Notes: generated by a model from the sequence alone, not told the origin. A DNA stretch of 64,000 bases from Amphirosellinia nigrospora (GCA_004123355.1 SCHM01000002.1:7971569-8035568), one strand, 5' to 3'. Positions 11,688 to 26,165 are shown, numbered from the stretch's first letter. A program made the numbers and translations.

Positions 11688-13130
11688 AGTTTATACAATA
11701 TTGCTTTTTAGTGCGTCTCCCTTCCGCAAAGAGCGCTTTAATATACTCGAGGGGAAGGGACAAAATGAACGGAGTAATCAGAAAGCGGAGACGATATAAG
11801 CATTGGCACAGGTTTCCTGATTGGGGGAGCTTTCACGCTTTATCAAACTGCTCCATTGGATCCCGAGTCTGCCGGATAAGCCAGCGTTGAGTGTTACAAG
11901 GGCTCAGATAGAGGGCTTGGAATTAGTTCGAATTGAATAATAAATAACTATGGTGCTAAAGGTGCCATAAAAATCCAGTTCCTCATTCTCCAGGAGGGAG
12001 GATTCCGTGCCCTTTTATGCTCAGATTTCTCCTCTCCTTTCCTACAGCTTTGCGCTCCTCCGCAGACCTGAATAGAGACCTGTGTAGCTGGAGACTGGGT
12101 GTCTCGGTGTTTGATTTCAGTTTCGGCGTTTGCTTGAGACTTACGATAACTTTGTACGACCGTTGACCTCGTAAGGTAGTATTTAGCGAACTCCGTGCTT
12201 GACACTGTCTCTGTACTGGATTCTTGTAGTGCTGAGGGGTCCGTAAGGTAGTTATCGCCTTGTTAAATCTGTTCTATATTGATATGTAAGTAAGACGATG
12301 GCAGGAAACAACGAACTAGCCTCCTGAGATCAAACATATATTTTAGTGACCAGACGACATACCTCTTCTAAAATTGTCTATAACAGGCAACTTCACGGAT
12401 ACGACATTCTCACTGGTATTTCTATCGATAATGTAAATAGCAATATTATTTATTTATATTCGCTGGCTTAGGTTAGAGGCCAATGTATATCTCGTTCATA
12501 CTATTATTCCCAATTTTGTTGAAAGTTCTAGCTTGCAAGAAGCAGACATCAGAACAAGCACAGGCTACATATTCAATACCCAATGGATAGGCAACTAGAA
12601 TTTACCCTTTTTCGTTATCTATCCGTTTGACGTTGCTTAGTGGCTCAAGAAAACCCTCGAGGTTGATTTGAGTAGGCATCAGTGTGGACGCTGTTTGTTC
12701 GACCGATATTTGTAGTTTCCAACCCTGATTCCCAAGGTGAGGCGAAAGAGACGACGAGCGTTATTGCGAATGTATCAACACTTCTTAATGTACTGCTGCT
12801 TATCATTGGTATTAATGAGAGGAGTCATGGATGTCTTGGATAATACCGTTGATGTAACGTCCATTGCTATAGCAAGATCTATCATCGGAGTAAGCACTAC
12901 CTAGTAATGAATAGTGTATGGAGTTAATAATTCTACAAGATCTGCTATAGAAGCTAACATAAATAAATCATAGAATTATTAATAATGTTTACAACTTCCG
13001 GCCTTTCTCGGTTAGTCTAGACAAGTCCAATAAAAGAAAGATAAGCTAAAAAGCCATACGTGTGTATATGCACAAGAAGAACCATGGTTCTAAATAGGAG
13101 ATTGAAAAAAAAGGGAAGACAAAAGAGAAC
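11688..13130. other. intergenic, AT-rich toward its right end
   Basis: No gene supported. From about 12820 to 13080 the sequence is rich in TA dinucleotides (TAGTAATGAATAGTG-like stretches, stops in all frames). This would fit an old repeat-induced-point-mutated element, but no transposon protein can be read. Confidence 0.4.
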
Positions 13131-13246
13131 TGGCCATCGAGGGAATCGAACCCCCGGTGCCTAACGATGCTATGTAAGAATACTTGGTACGGATACTGAC
13201 GCTGAGTACGCTAGGAGTGCAACCGCTAGGCCGTACCAACACGGCT
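13131..13246 (-). tRNA. tRNA-like sequence, probably degenerate or intron-containing
   Basis: On the minus strand the 3' part has a perfect internal B box (GGTTCGATTCC) inside a good T arm: five G, loop TTCGATT, then CCCTC, followed by GATGGCCA. An A-box-like CGGCCTAGCGG lies upstream, and a 7-bp pairing (CCTAGCG with CGTTAGG) could be the anticodon stem around an intron. The 5' end (AGCCGTG) does not pair well with the 3' acceptor strand (GATGGCC), and no convincing D stem forms. The sequence also holds a perfect 9-bp inverted repeat (13184-13192 and 13231-13239). No anticodon is assigned. It is more likely a tRNA remnant than a working gene. Confidence 0.35.
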
Positions 13247-16200
13247 AAAAGTCATAATGTTGAAACCTTCTATATAGCACTCGGTATGTATGAATTTTAC
13301 GCTAAGGTGAGGCTCGGGCTAGTTTAAGTTTCCATAAGATTTAAATACCTGGTTCTAGATCCAAGGCCGGGGGAAATGCCGAAGTTGGTTCTCGTTGAGT
13401 TCTAGGTGGTTCTTTGACATCGAGGCAGTCACGTGCGATGTCTTTCCTGAAATTTACCTTAGGCGAGGTCGGGACAGGGGTATACAGGAAAAAGAAAAGA
13501 CACAACGGTGTGGGAGGTGCTTACGCAGTGTTGTTTCACTCAAAGATCCAAGGATACAAGCTTGAAATGAACAGAATGTAGTATACACTAGTCGTATATT
13601 GATATATAATACTTTATTGGTACCAAAAAAAGGCCGGAGAGCCCGGAATGGAGAGGTCATGCAGCCACTCAGGTGAGCCTCTTTAACACTCAGCTCGCGC
13701 TACGAGAAAGCGAAAACCTCAGGAACAGTTCTTATCGTAATATACCAAGCGGTGGACAACATTATACAGTTTAGTGGTTAGGTATAGTTTTGAGTACCCA
13801 AGTAATGATCGTTGTTGGAAGGAGCCTTAAAAAGTATCGCTGTAGGCTACTTTTGTCTACGGCTGCGGCATTATGATACCGGAATTTTCTCGGCATATAG
13901 ACTAAGCTCTTCAAATAATCCCGTGTATAAGTTAGAAAAATGGAGATATATCAGCTTATAACTATAATAAAGCCAGCTATGTTATTAGTCCTTTGTAGGA
14001 ATAGTATGCTGACATATAGCAATTTAGTTTCCCTTATCCCGATCCGATGTAATAATTGGTCACTTATCCTGAGTTGCAGATCTCAACTTAGGGATAAGTA
14101 ATAATTGCTTCGTGGCTAAAGGATTGGCTTCTGCTAGTCCCACCATGACTGATCATCAGACAGCTGAAGCTTGCCTCTGTAAAACTGAACAGGATTCCGC
14201 AGGCTGTAGTCGTTCATAGTACTTGCAAGAATTCTCGAAATATGAATAGAATCCACATGTCAGAGACCCTGTGAAGGGTAGGTCATCTATACTTGGTGTT
14301 GCGCGAAAGTCTCTAGAACTACCTTCGTAGACATAACTCGGCCATCTACAGCTAATCTCTTGGTTTGTGGCTTTCTGACAAGACATGAATAATGGATTAC
14401 AATAACCGAACGCTCCGGCCTGCTCGCAACCCGCAACACCCCATTTGTTAAAAACGGGGCTAGAACCGACGGAATCATTGTGATCGGAGATAAGAAACTA
14501 CAAGATCTAATCTTGCTCAGTGAAGGCGGACAACTCACATCAGGAATCCCGAGACATTGGGCGGTAGCCCATTGAGCCGATTAAAACACGACTTGAGACA
14601 CTGCAAGGTGAACCTACTAACGAGAAGGGCGTCACGGTTAACTCGGTCCTAAGATAGGTAGAGACAATGAATCCTTCGCGTTGAGTTGAATGCCAGCAAG
14701 GGATTGGTGAACAAGGGAATTAAGAATCGAATAGCGCATGGGAAAGATGATAAAAGCCCAGGTCTCGAATTTCAACATATCTTGACCCGAATGACGTGTA
14801 CGGCAGCCGGCGGCTTGGGACTGTCTCGGGTGAGTCGAGAGCATCGCGCCTCGTTCCCTTTCACAATGGCCACGTTTCGCGACACCCGCGCAATTGTGCT
14901 ACGCGAGCGAACTGCGCCGCATGTTTATTCCCGCGCGACCTGCAAGGACGCGAGACAACTCGAAATATATCCCCTGCTGGTGGGTGCAGCATGAAAGGTG
15001 GGACAGTTGCGGTGGCCACTCCATCTACAGTATTGATTGAGAAAGAATTGGCGTGGCGTGGGTACGTTGCGTTTGCTCCTGCAGCGCCTCGCATGTGTAC
15101 AAATGTATGCACCCCTTTCTGAGAGAGAACACTCCCTGGGCTTGCTATAAGTCCCGTGACACATGGAAGTATCCAGAGGATAGATAGAAGACCCTCGACC
15201 CAGGATGGATCGACAGGGTCATGCTGCTTTTCCAGAGGGGTGGTTCTTCGGGGTCATGCGAATAGTGCCTAGATCTTCCGATCTGGGGCGTCTAACAAGC
15301 ATGAGGGACACACCGGTGCGGCAGGACGAAGGGAACTATCTAGAAGGATGTCTAGAATGTCTGATTCTCACCGCTCATTCTGCACGACCATCGCGAGATC
15401 AGCTCGTGGCCGGTCTTCTCACGTGCTCTGCTTCGGGCCAGCTCGCTTGAGAGCTGGGTGCCGACCGGGCATTTCGTGATACGATAACACACCACTGCAT
15501 ACAACCTAACCCGAGAATTGTGCGACGAAAAGACCCTTGTTGCATTCTAAAAATGCACTCTGCAGCTGTCGTCTCCCGACTGTGAGGCTTTTAGTTCCAA
15601 GAGTCCAGCTCCAAGCTATCTCAGCCGAAGGTAAAATATGAGAAAACTTGGCGAGACAAACGGTCGGGCTTAACTCAGCGATTCCGAATCTGGGAAAACC
15701 TCGTATTCGCTAGCAAGATCATGCTGTCTATCTGTCCCCTGTCGCTTTCCTCACCTAAATGGTAATTTGGTATGCACGTTCAAGCCCGCACGTAATATTC
15801 AATCTCTAGACATTTCGTCCACTATACCCAAAATCGCTGAACTGAGTTGTTCTCGTTGCAGGGACGAACAATTCCGAAGGGGGGATCGATCTAACCTTAG
15901 TTCGGCGATAGATTCCGCCTACAGTTTTCATTTCTTGGAAGGCATGGTTAAAATCTATAGTGGCGAGGCGTTTGAGAAATTAGAACGCCGTCATGGTGCT
16001 ATTGGAAATACTGCTCTGCAAGAGCAGTGGTCGTCTTTCCTTAGTCAAAATTACGAATCGTATTGCAGACAATGATATCAAGAAATCAGCGGTGTTTGTT
16101 ATTAATATTAGGTACCGCGAGCTGACCTGCGACCAAGTATTATGGTCAGGTATGTATCAGCTCTCACGTCCTGACATTGGAGCAACATGTAATAGTTACA

Positions 16201-16907
16201 TCCGTGATAATGACCAGCACATTTGTTCCTGCGAGCGCTGCTACCTCCTCCAACAAATTATGGTAAATGCGCCTATAACTCCCAATATTTCACCAGACTT
16301 GACTTGGCATGCCAAGCACTCGACTTCCTGACAACAGGCGTCAGGTACGAAAGGGACTAGAACCTGTAACAGTTCGTTGCCAATCTGCGCCAACAAAAAC
16401 AAAAAACAAAAACAACCCGAAACGCCAAACCATGCAATGACTGACAACCCGTGGCTGTCGTCAAATTTTTCCCCTCCGCCAATCGAAAAGGTGTAAACAG
16501 TCGCTATGCATTTTGGAAACAAGGTGTGATTTGGGTATCCTGAGAATGCCAGATAATGCCGTCTTGAAGGAGCGGATGAGATTCTATTTCCGTAGTATAG
16601 AAATCGTCGTAAATCGTAAGGAGCGTGAAAGGTCGGTCTCTAATGCAATACTTGCGTAAGGAGTGTCTATCGGGTATCGTCGTAAGGAGTGTCGTAAGTT
16701 TGATCATTATATAATAGTGATTAAGGATAGATGTGGTAAATAGGGAACGTCGTGATCATTGTGTCGATACAGACATGTTGGTATAGCGAGTCCTGTCAAA
16801 GGAACGTGGTGTACAATGGCGTCTGTTTGAATAGCATTAAAAAGATGTAGGCATAAAGGCTGGAAATGGCCTGGGAAAGGCAATGAAATCAATTCGAGTT
16901 CGTAACC
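13247..16907. other. intergenic, no gene supported
   Basis: About 3.7 kb. Open frames reach 112 codons at most, with no motif. TA-rich stretches occur around 13900-14060. The right end is the likely 3' flank of the Zn2Cys6 gene. Confidence 0.45.
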
Positions 16908-19230
16908 TTATTCTTCTTCTCTCTTGAACTGAATGGGCGCTGAAGAGACGGAAGAAGTGTGACGGTGATGCATAAATTGCGGTGAAGGCATGAATATTGG
17001 TGATGGCGCGGAGACGGATAATGGCGTGGTAGATTCGCTGTAACCAGTAGCTGACCATTGCTGGGGCTCCAGAAACGGCGATGGCACGGCCTGGTAGGCA
17101 GTGGGACGCCAGGCGGCAGAGGACTGAACGGTATCCTGATGAAAGGGAATCTCAAGCGGAGGGTACCCCGATGAGGAGCTATGTTGGGCGCTAGCGGTCC
17201 TGAGTTCCATGGTCAATCAGTTGCTCGCTCTTTAGATCCACACAGGCTGGAGTGGAGAGACGAACCCAACACCAAAATTGCATTGTCCCGAGCCCAGATG
17301 AGAATAATCTGCCATACCCGTGTCGAAAGAGCTGCATTCTTCCAGATCGCTATACACGATAGATCCCTCACCAAATGTGGATGATGCTGGGCTGTAGCCA
17401 CCATAAGGAGAGGGGATATTGAGGTATTGTCCGTTGTGATAAGGTGATGAAACCGTTAGCGGGCTCGCTGCGCTGCTGCACTCAGGTTCCGGTGCAAGCA
17501 TAGAGAGATCTTCGGTACTCCAACTGAAGGCTGGGCTATCGCCATAAGGCATGTACGAGCATGTGCTAGGCGGCGTCCCATGCTCACTCATGTAAAAATT
17601 GGGAGGATCGAATTGAGGGAAAGACGGTGTGCGCGTTGGTTGAACCCAACCCAATCGTGAGCGAAACTCAGAAATTGTATCAATGGGAAATTCCATGAGC
17701 GACAGAGGTGTCTGAACGTCTCCATCAATGCTTCCCGAGACGTTGATTGAAAGGAGGCGTCGCGCGATCTCTTCAACGGGGCCAATTGCCAGGCTGCCGA
17801 AGTAAGCTGCACCGATCTCTGGAAAGAGGCGTTCCATCATCATAGCGGCAGTGTAATAATGCGAAATCACTAGAAGAGCACTCGGTGAACTGCCATTCTC
17901 CTTGAGGCACCCAACAGGTAACCAGAATAGCCAGGTTCGTAGTGGTCGCAACCGATCAAACTGATCCTCAATAGACTGGATAGGGCTGACTTTTCGAGCG
18001 CCCTTGAGAAAAGAGGCCAATTGTTGGATGAGCTGAGGGTCTTCCTTGTTGTGCTTCAGATGGGCCTCAACCTTCGCCAGTTGATTAATCGTGCGTTGGA
18101 ACGCTTCCAAATCCTCTTTGTGTGGTTGATTGGGTTTGCGGTCCGGCTGTGGGGATGGAGGAGCAGTAGGAAACGTGCTGCTTTCCGCAATGAATTCCCC
18201 AAATTGAGACTTATGCTTCCATGGCTCCATGGCATCAATAACCTTCACATTACGTTAGTTCGGCCGACTGCAGACACACACCGATAATGCTTACCGACGA
18301 GGTTCCTTGCATTAGTTGGGTCCAGCTTCGCCTGTTACGTGCTCCAGTTAGTGGTTGTTATGCGGGTAGATGCAGCATTTATTGCTTACCAATCTGTGGC
18401 CTGCCACGAAAGCACAAGTGATGCAGCCAGGACGGCATCAGAGTTTTCAGGTGAGAAAGTGCCGATGGCTTCCTGCAGCCCTTTGAGCGCGATACCACGA
18501 TGCTCATATGCCATGTTGCCGACCAACGGACAGCTCGTCAAGAAGGCGATGTGCTCGGCGGAAAATGCAAGCAGAGCATGCATAACATAACGTTGAGTTG
18601 CGCCAATCGCGAGGATACTAGCTAATTATTAGTCATCGCAGTAGCTAGTGGTGACTTGAAACTGACGTTGGGATCTGACGAGTCCACAGAGTGAAGTTGT
18701 TGGCATCAATCGCGTTCAACTCGTGGCAGATTGAAGCAACGTGATAAATGAGACGCAACTCCTCGACAGAGTAATATTGCGGCGTGGGTGCCGAATATAC
18801 CAGGTTCCGGAACGGAAAGACACCGGAGCATTGCCACTCCGCAATAGTTGCCTCAATCTCCGGCGTCCACATGAGATCAGGCTTATCCGGAGTAGTAGCT
18901 CTCTCATCGGGGACGGACACGTCATTATAAGGACATCGGACTTTATGCTTCGTGCAGTTTCGGCTATCCATGTTATTAGTCTTAGAGATCCAAAATACAG
19001 TCAGAAAACGAACCATTGCGGGAAGTTCTCGTCACATCGAATGTGTCGACGTTTACTAGCGTCTAAGTTAGTGATAGTTCCGTGGTTGAATGAGCTGCGC
19101 AACTTGTTTACCAGTTATCACAGCCTTTGCGCGATTTGGTGTGACTGAGGAACTATTAGTGTGCGGTTTTGAAGGTCGAGGAATCTCAAACAAACCTGCG
19201 TCGCGGGGGACCACCGCCAGGACCAGCCAT
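16908..19230 (-). CDS. Zn2Cys6 fungal transcription factor
   Basis: Nuclear regulator with a binuclear zinc cluster. Eight exons fit: 19196-19230, 19112-19144, 19014-19055, 18667-18963, 18390-18617, 18295-18331, 17266-18242 and 16908-17199. All introns are 49-66 bp, several with clear ACTAAC/ACTAAT branch sites. The spliced N-terminus is MAGPGGGPPRRSHTKSRKGC followed by DNCKRRHIRC, DENFPQC and RNCTKHKVRC, giving the full C-x2-C-x6-C-x6-C-x2-C-x6-C cluster. Next come MWTPEIEATIAEWQ, the LLAFSAEHIAFLT helix region and a Ser/Pro-rich C-terminal half. Without the last intron (17200-17265) the protein stops at 17232 after QPVWI, giving 560 aa. With it, two in-frame stops are removed and the protein runs to QFKREEE (646 aa). 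No frame breaks were found. The target pathway is unknown; the architecture resembles sterol-uptake-type C6 factors. Confidence 0.88.
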
Positions 19231-22200
19231 TGTAAAGATGAATATAAAATATCAAGCGAATTAGAACTGAAACAAACCATTAGTAGGTGAGCCTTGATGT
19301 TGGCTTGTGGGCATGGAATTAGGCTCGAATCCGCCAGAGATTTTCGGAATTCGACCAAATCTGAATGACTAGATACATACATAACACAAGGCACGGGAAA
19401 GCCTCGTGCTGAGAACAAAAAGCGAGCGAATGTTCGTAACGGGGATGAAGCTTTAGAAGCAAATTATTTTAAACAACAAAACTCGGTCGTAGGTTGATGG
19501 TTGTCACTGCGAGTAATCGAGATGGCTAGCAATAACAGGTCACCGATACATGTATCGGAAGACGCTTCCAATAACTTTGTTGAGATGGCGGGTGGCGAGG
19601 GCCAACAACTGCTGACACGAGATATTCGTTGCTTGATCTGAGATTTGTCGAGCTGAATATTCCCTTTCAAGGTGTTTAAGCGATTGAATATCTCGTTGCA
19701 GGCGGGAGCGCAGGATCAACGAAGATGAGACTCTAGCGGAGAGTGCAATGTCATATATATATTTATGTTGGCAGAGTCGAAAGCAGCAGCTGATGGTCCG
19801 AGATACGCGGACTCGACAGTTCGGGTTGTCTACTTGACTTAGATTATACCAGGCGGGTTCTTGATATCAATCAGTGTATGAGCGATAGGGTACTGGCGAT
19901 AAGACAAAGCGGGTGAGAGTCTTGGGTAGGCGGTAGGATTTTTGAGATACTCGAGAGTTTTCAAATCTCCAAAACACAAAAAAAGGAACAAGCGAATGAC
20001 AGGAGTCGACGAGGACTTCCTAAAAGGTGCGGTAAAGCGAGTGTGGTGGTGAGGTGGTGCAGTAGCTGCAACGCCGAGATGCTGTTGATGGATGATGGAA
20101 TGGATTAAACAAAGTTGGAGTAAAGTCGGGGACAGGAGGGATGTTATTATAGAGGCCCCAAGGGAAGGGGAGGCTGTGGGCAGCAGACCAGGACCACCAC
20201 GCCGCTCCATGCAGCCAGCGCAGCCAGCGACCCAGTGCAGCAAGTCGATGCTTGGTCCTGTGCGGTGAGTGGCCAGTGCAACCCGTGCCATGCAGTGCAG
20301 CCAAGGCCATTTTAGGTCCCTTTCTGTAACTGAACGCTACACATAGTGTCTTTATTTGCTGAGTAGGAGAGGCCTTCGTTTTCACACTGTATTGCTAGAG
20401 GCACTTATTTTTGGAGAGGCATGTCAACCGTCGGCACCTGCTACGACATTGCTCTTTTTGTCTATTATTCCCATTGACCATTACCTTTCTTCAAGCCTCT
20501 ACTCGTACTACGGCACCTAGGTATACCCCAAAATAGAGACGAACCGCAACAATGAACGTTCGTCATTCGAGGCAAGTATAAAAGGACAAGTGCTGAAAGG
20601 CGGTTGGAGAACACAGTAACTGTATTGAGTAATGCTTCCATTTACACATACTGTAGTTCGAATCTCGACATGAAGTAGTTCTTTGCTGTAGTACATGTAG
20701 CCAACGAGGTACCTACCTGGCTTACACAGGTACATAGAAAATTCCCTGTCCAGCCCGTGCCAGGTCCAACCTAAAGTCCACCTAAACTTGTCAAATTCCA
20801 CATGTATGTACCCTACCTGTGCCATCTGCTTATGCTTAACCCCTGCCATGTAGGCAAGTGCCAACCCACCTGAGCTAGGTAGGTAGGGTCCCGAGGTAAC
20901 AAGTACACTTTAGCCCAATGCTGTCATATCCAAGAGCGCGTATGTATGACGGTGCGACAAAAAAAAATGAATATTAGGTAAGAAACCCAGCGCAGAGAGA
21001 GAAAATTTTACATTAGTGTAAGCGATCTGATATATGTCGGGTATTCCAACATTAATACATTATGCATCTAAGCTAATAGTATGGATCTTATTATACGTAC
21101 GTGCGTGGATATGAGAGCCGTGTGTAGTGTACAACACACGCACATGGCACTTGATGGCTGTGACTTATTCCTTCAACATCACGCTGTTGCTGTTACCTTG
21201 AAATTCCTCTGCGACCCTGATTATCACATTTAGTGACGACTAACCTAGTATAGCACCTACTCGCAGGTCACGTAGGGCTATTAGGTTACACATACAGAGT
21301 ACCTGGTATTCTCTAACTTATGAGGTCACATGTAAGAGGAGGCACGAGAGTGTGGGAATACCCAGGTACCTACCTCGTCTATACTGTAGTCTCGTCAAGC
21401 CATCATCATATGAAAGTTAGGTAAGCTATGGATGGTAGCATTTTCGCTTTTCTGAAATCATATAAGCAATTCTATGGCCCTCAATATCATTACTATGTAC
21501 TAAGATTAGGGAGCATCTCGGTCTTTTCTGTGTTTAGTACAAGTACAAATGAGGCGAAGCTGGCGACTCCATTGATGGGATCCTCTTTGCGTGCGCTAAT
21601 AGTACTCCCCGAAGTCCCCAGTCCCCTACCTATTCCCATCCCCGTCACCCCACATACTCTTCACAAGGGTTTAGGAATCAGCAGTTGCACTTTTCCTAGT
21701 GTATGGTTCAGACAGTGCCAAGTATTGGCCAGGGTCTAATCAAACCAGTACCGCGCCAAAAGTCTGTCGACCTCCAACATGGCATTCAATAATCAATGTG
21801 TTTCGCGCCGGCCATATCCATCACGGCCTGATATGTGGCTTCCAACAACATACTCGAAGCTAAAATTTCATCCTTATTTACGTTACCCTGCATCTCGAAG
21901 GATAGGCACCAAGCGGCTGTGCTGTCGCTGCTTAAGTTGCTTGACGTGTCAGTGTTGAGGTGGGCTAGCTGTCGAGAGAGCCGGACTCAAATTCACACCC
22001 GCTACTTGGTAGAACCCAATGGCCACCAAGCTACGACAGCATCACAACAACCTATACTGATTTGGGCCTGGAAATAACACCCTCGAGCGACCAGCGTCAC
22101 TATAGGCAAGCCGGGTTTTTATTGCCTACCTACGGCTTATGCGCTCCAGGGAAAAGGTCCCATAGTAGAATGGTCTCTCAATCAGGAATAGGTTCCAGAC

Positions 22201-25200
22201 GCACGTGCTATACCCGTCCAGGTACTCCGTTTTCACCATCCCCAGGCCCATGGACCCTGGAGAAACAAACGTGTGTATTCATCACCAGCTAGAGGTAATT
22301 TTTGTACCATACTAAGAGGCATTCCTAGAGAGAGCGCCATCCATGCTTCCAAGTTCCCAGCAGTGCGCTACGATGAGCTTTTAGATCTTAGAAAATTCTA
22401 GAGCCAGCGTACGTAAAGCTCCGACCCCGCCCGGTTTTACAGAAAGTGCTGTATGTACAGTAAGGTATCCTTGGGTCGGCTTGCCTTTGCGACCAGAATA
22501 GGGCAGGCCCCCGAACGCTAATCGAGAACATCGCAGAGGCAGAACAAAAAGTCGCTTGTTTCAGAGCAGAAGATAGAAAATGAAGCTTTCAAAACTAAGT
22601 TTCGGATTTGCGGGCTGTACCTAGGCACCTCTGAATGGTGAGCACAGGTTAATCATAAAAAGCTTAGAGCGAGTTCGCTGGGCTTACATACAGTACAGCA
22701 GGTGAGGGGCATCGGCTGCGGCCATCGGGCACCAGACTAAAACGATCTAGCGGCCACTCGGGGATTTGATGTCATCTCTGAAGTCATCGCAAAAATGGGC
22801 TTGGCTTTTGACTTTTTTTATCACAAAAACATCGACCATCATAATAGCCCTCGATTAAACTCCACATCGCACATCGCGATTTACAGCTGACAGGGCTTTT
22901 CTTTGGGAATTCCCATGTAAATTCTAGCTACTTTATATCTACTCTAGAGTCATGGAAATCAATTGGTGCTTGCCGATGCGACAAAGAACTTTATTTCACA
23001 GACAACAGAACTTCATCAATGCCAGACTCGACTGGTGCAATGTGCGGCATGAGGAACTCTATATTCCGAGAGAGCCCATAATCGAACATATCACTGCCAG
23101 CGACACCGCACAGTAACAGCGGCAAGCGTTCTCATTCGCACAGAAGACTGGCCCGGATTAGAAAGTCCCCGTAGCCCGGCTTACCCACTCATTATTGGCC
23201 TAGGCACCAGCATTGAGGAAGAATACTGTAAAGATGGGCATGCTTTTCCCAGCAAGTCCGCTTTCCTCGATGAGCTAGGACCATCAGGTTTGGCTGGGAA
23301 TGGGATTCTATTATAGCATAAGTTGCTTAACTGCCAGGGTGCTCTGCAAATGCAATTGATCCTTACAGCGGACGGAGGATAGGTCGTCCTTGTGTTGGCT
23401 GAAACAACAGTTTCTCGTGTCCATTTTTGGCGCATGTTTGGCTCCGGTCCAAGTGGGCCACGGATCTGACCCATCTTGAACCAACAGCTACCTAATCTAC
23501 TACGGGTATTTTTCGATCCTGTCTACTCGCCTACCTACCTATTCTAGCTACTACCATCTCTTCACGTGTGAACGGACCATGGCACCCTACACTAAACTGG
23601 TCACCTACCGTGAACTTGGGCCCTGGAAAGTCAACGGCACAGCCTGAAGAATCCGAATGCGACGGGACATCAAAACCTCAACTTAAAGGACCTCTTCGCA
23701 ACGCCCCTAATCGAACGCACAGTTATAATTATCAGAGAGAGAATTGAAATACAACATGAGATACTACATCAACATAAACTTTGCTGGTGCTCAGTTTGAC
23801 ACTTAACAAAACAGGGACAGTCAGTCTCATGATTAAGGTGTGGCAGTGCTGCGATGCGATGCGAAGCTTATTCCAAACCGCATCCAACTTCATCAGATGA
23901 CGGTAGCGTGTGCTATGGACAAAGACTCTTATTTTTTTATTTTTTAACAAGCTCTCTCCTAGCGTAGGTTAGATGGGACAAAGCTCCGGTAACATAACCA
24001 CAGACTAACATCCGGGCTCCCTTTCACCAGGCCAGTTAAGTAATTAGGCCGTGATTGCCGCAGTGGGTAGATGTTGAGGCTGAAGCAGTCAAGTTGATCA
24101 CTAGCACTGTACATTTTGATAGCGTACGGTATTGCGGCCGGCAACGCATCTGCTGCAACGTTTCATGATCGCCAACCCGACTGAACCCGCACATGATCAA
24201 AGCTTCGCTAGTCGTATACACACATACCAGAAGACGCGCATATCTATGTATATTCCGGGTTGTCAGCATATCTAGGCACTTAAACGAGCATCAATGATGC
24301 TGCGCCCAACTGTGGAACTCATGCGGGACGCGGGACATGGAACTGCTTATACCACACATACACCATGCCTTATGTAAGTACCATCCATCTCATCTGGCAT
24401 GAATGAAATCGATTCGTCGCCAAATCCTTCCCCGCGTCATCACATAATGACGTTGACCAATTTTGAAAATACATCAACCACTCATTTTATTCTCATCACT
24501 CAGTGACGGCATATTGAACTGGTGCCGCGTTGCAACCATAGGTTCATACTTACCAGTTTGTACGTCTCTGAGGCATCATTCTACAGTATTTGATTACTCT
24601 ATGCCTATTCCCAAATGTCGCACGTCGCCCAGACATCCCCATCTTTGGTAGTTCCGCATGATTCACTCCGGATCCCCGTTGTTTTTGCGCTGTTTCTCTA
24701 TCAGCTCTGCTGCCACGTATGATGTACGATACGCTGCTTCCCAGAGGATTGGCTAACGCTGTTGCGTCCCGCCAGTCAGAGTGCAGAGGAGCGGTGCATG
24801 AGTTGCGCATTAAGAAAGCGGTGAACGAATAACTTGCAAAGCAGTTGTGGGCTGCAATGCGCCAGAGCCATCTGGTGGAGGGTCCCGAATTCCCTGATTG
24901 GCGGCAGATCCTAGCTTCTGCAAGACATGCGTCGCGGTTCACGACGCTACAGTACGGCTATATGTACGCTCTATCCTGGAGAAGTGTGCTGAGTGTCATG
25001 GGTTTGCTGGTTCTCTTGTACCCGATTGCACGTCGATCTGGCTTTGGTCTATGGCTTCGTGGCATGATGCCAGGCCAGTTTCGACCCGACTACAACAATA
25101 CCATTCCAAAACATCGTACCATCCATCCCCTCAAAGGTTCTCATTCTCCTTCCCCCTTCGCCCATAATACAGCAACCCAGCAACTATCAACACCAATCAA

Positions 25201-26165
25201 AACAGCAGGGCCGAGGAGCCGACCGTTGCTCCAGCGGTTGATTCTCACAGGGGTCCCTTGTACGTTTCTCGAAAAATCCCACCGAGTTTAGCCTAGTGTC
25301 TACCAGGGTGTAGACTCGCCAAGACCTACGACATGTCGATTCGCCGAAGAATTGTGAATGTACTGTAAGTGCTAAAATTAGAGATGGCCTAAAGATGCCT
25401 GCTAGCGTCCTGATAAGCGAGAACCCAACCTCTCCAATCACCACGTGCAACAGACGGGGATGTAGGCACAACCTACTACCTACACCTATCACACGTCAAG
25501 TCTATTTCCTCTATTAACGAAACCAGAGCAAAATCTAAAGCCAAAGACGCCACGCTATAATGATGGACCCTGAAAATGTTAGACCCAAGTGAAACATCAC
25601 GTGCTATTTGTTTGTAATCGAGATATCATATCAAGATATATCATCCCACATCGGCACAATAGCCCACACTCATATATGCCGCCACCCAATAGCCTTCCAC
25701 AGAACGACTATAGATAATCTGGACAACAGGAACTATGCGAACTTAGGCGGGGCTAAACTTACGAATCGGACAGCTACCTATAAAGCATGCTTCGGTACTA
25801 CTTTATGCTACGCATGGCGAATAATTCATTTTGGAATATTTAGTTTTGTGTTCTCATCCACATCGCGCCACCGACCCCGGAGTGCCCGCCGTTACCCGCC
25901 TCTTCTTGAGAGCCCAATCCGATCTAAACAGCGCACGTGGCCAAGAAACTGATGATTGGAAATCTCGCCGCTCGTCTACGCATATTGTCATAGCCTGTCA
26001 TCCCGCTAGTTGGAGGACGTAACGTTGATTTTGGCACCAAAATGATGGATTTAATTATTCTAATCATTAGAAGGCTTGATCATTACCTACGTATAGGCTT
26101 TATGCAAGTGACTAGTTAAGCATTATTTTAAACCCCGTTTCACGACCTGTGTAGCATCTCCGGCC

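Noticed and set aside
19839-20385. Minus-strand open frames of 121 and 150 codons with TGCAG-rich segment
   Set aside because: Two overlapping frames of equal size with no family resemblance; low-complexity GC-rich spacer.
24845-25291. 148-codon plus-strand open frame with a hydrophobic stretch
   Set aside because: No domain, no splice context and overlapping open frames of similar size on both strands; probably chance.
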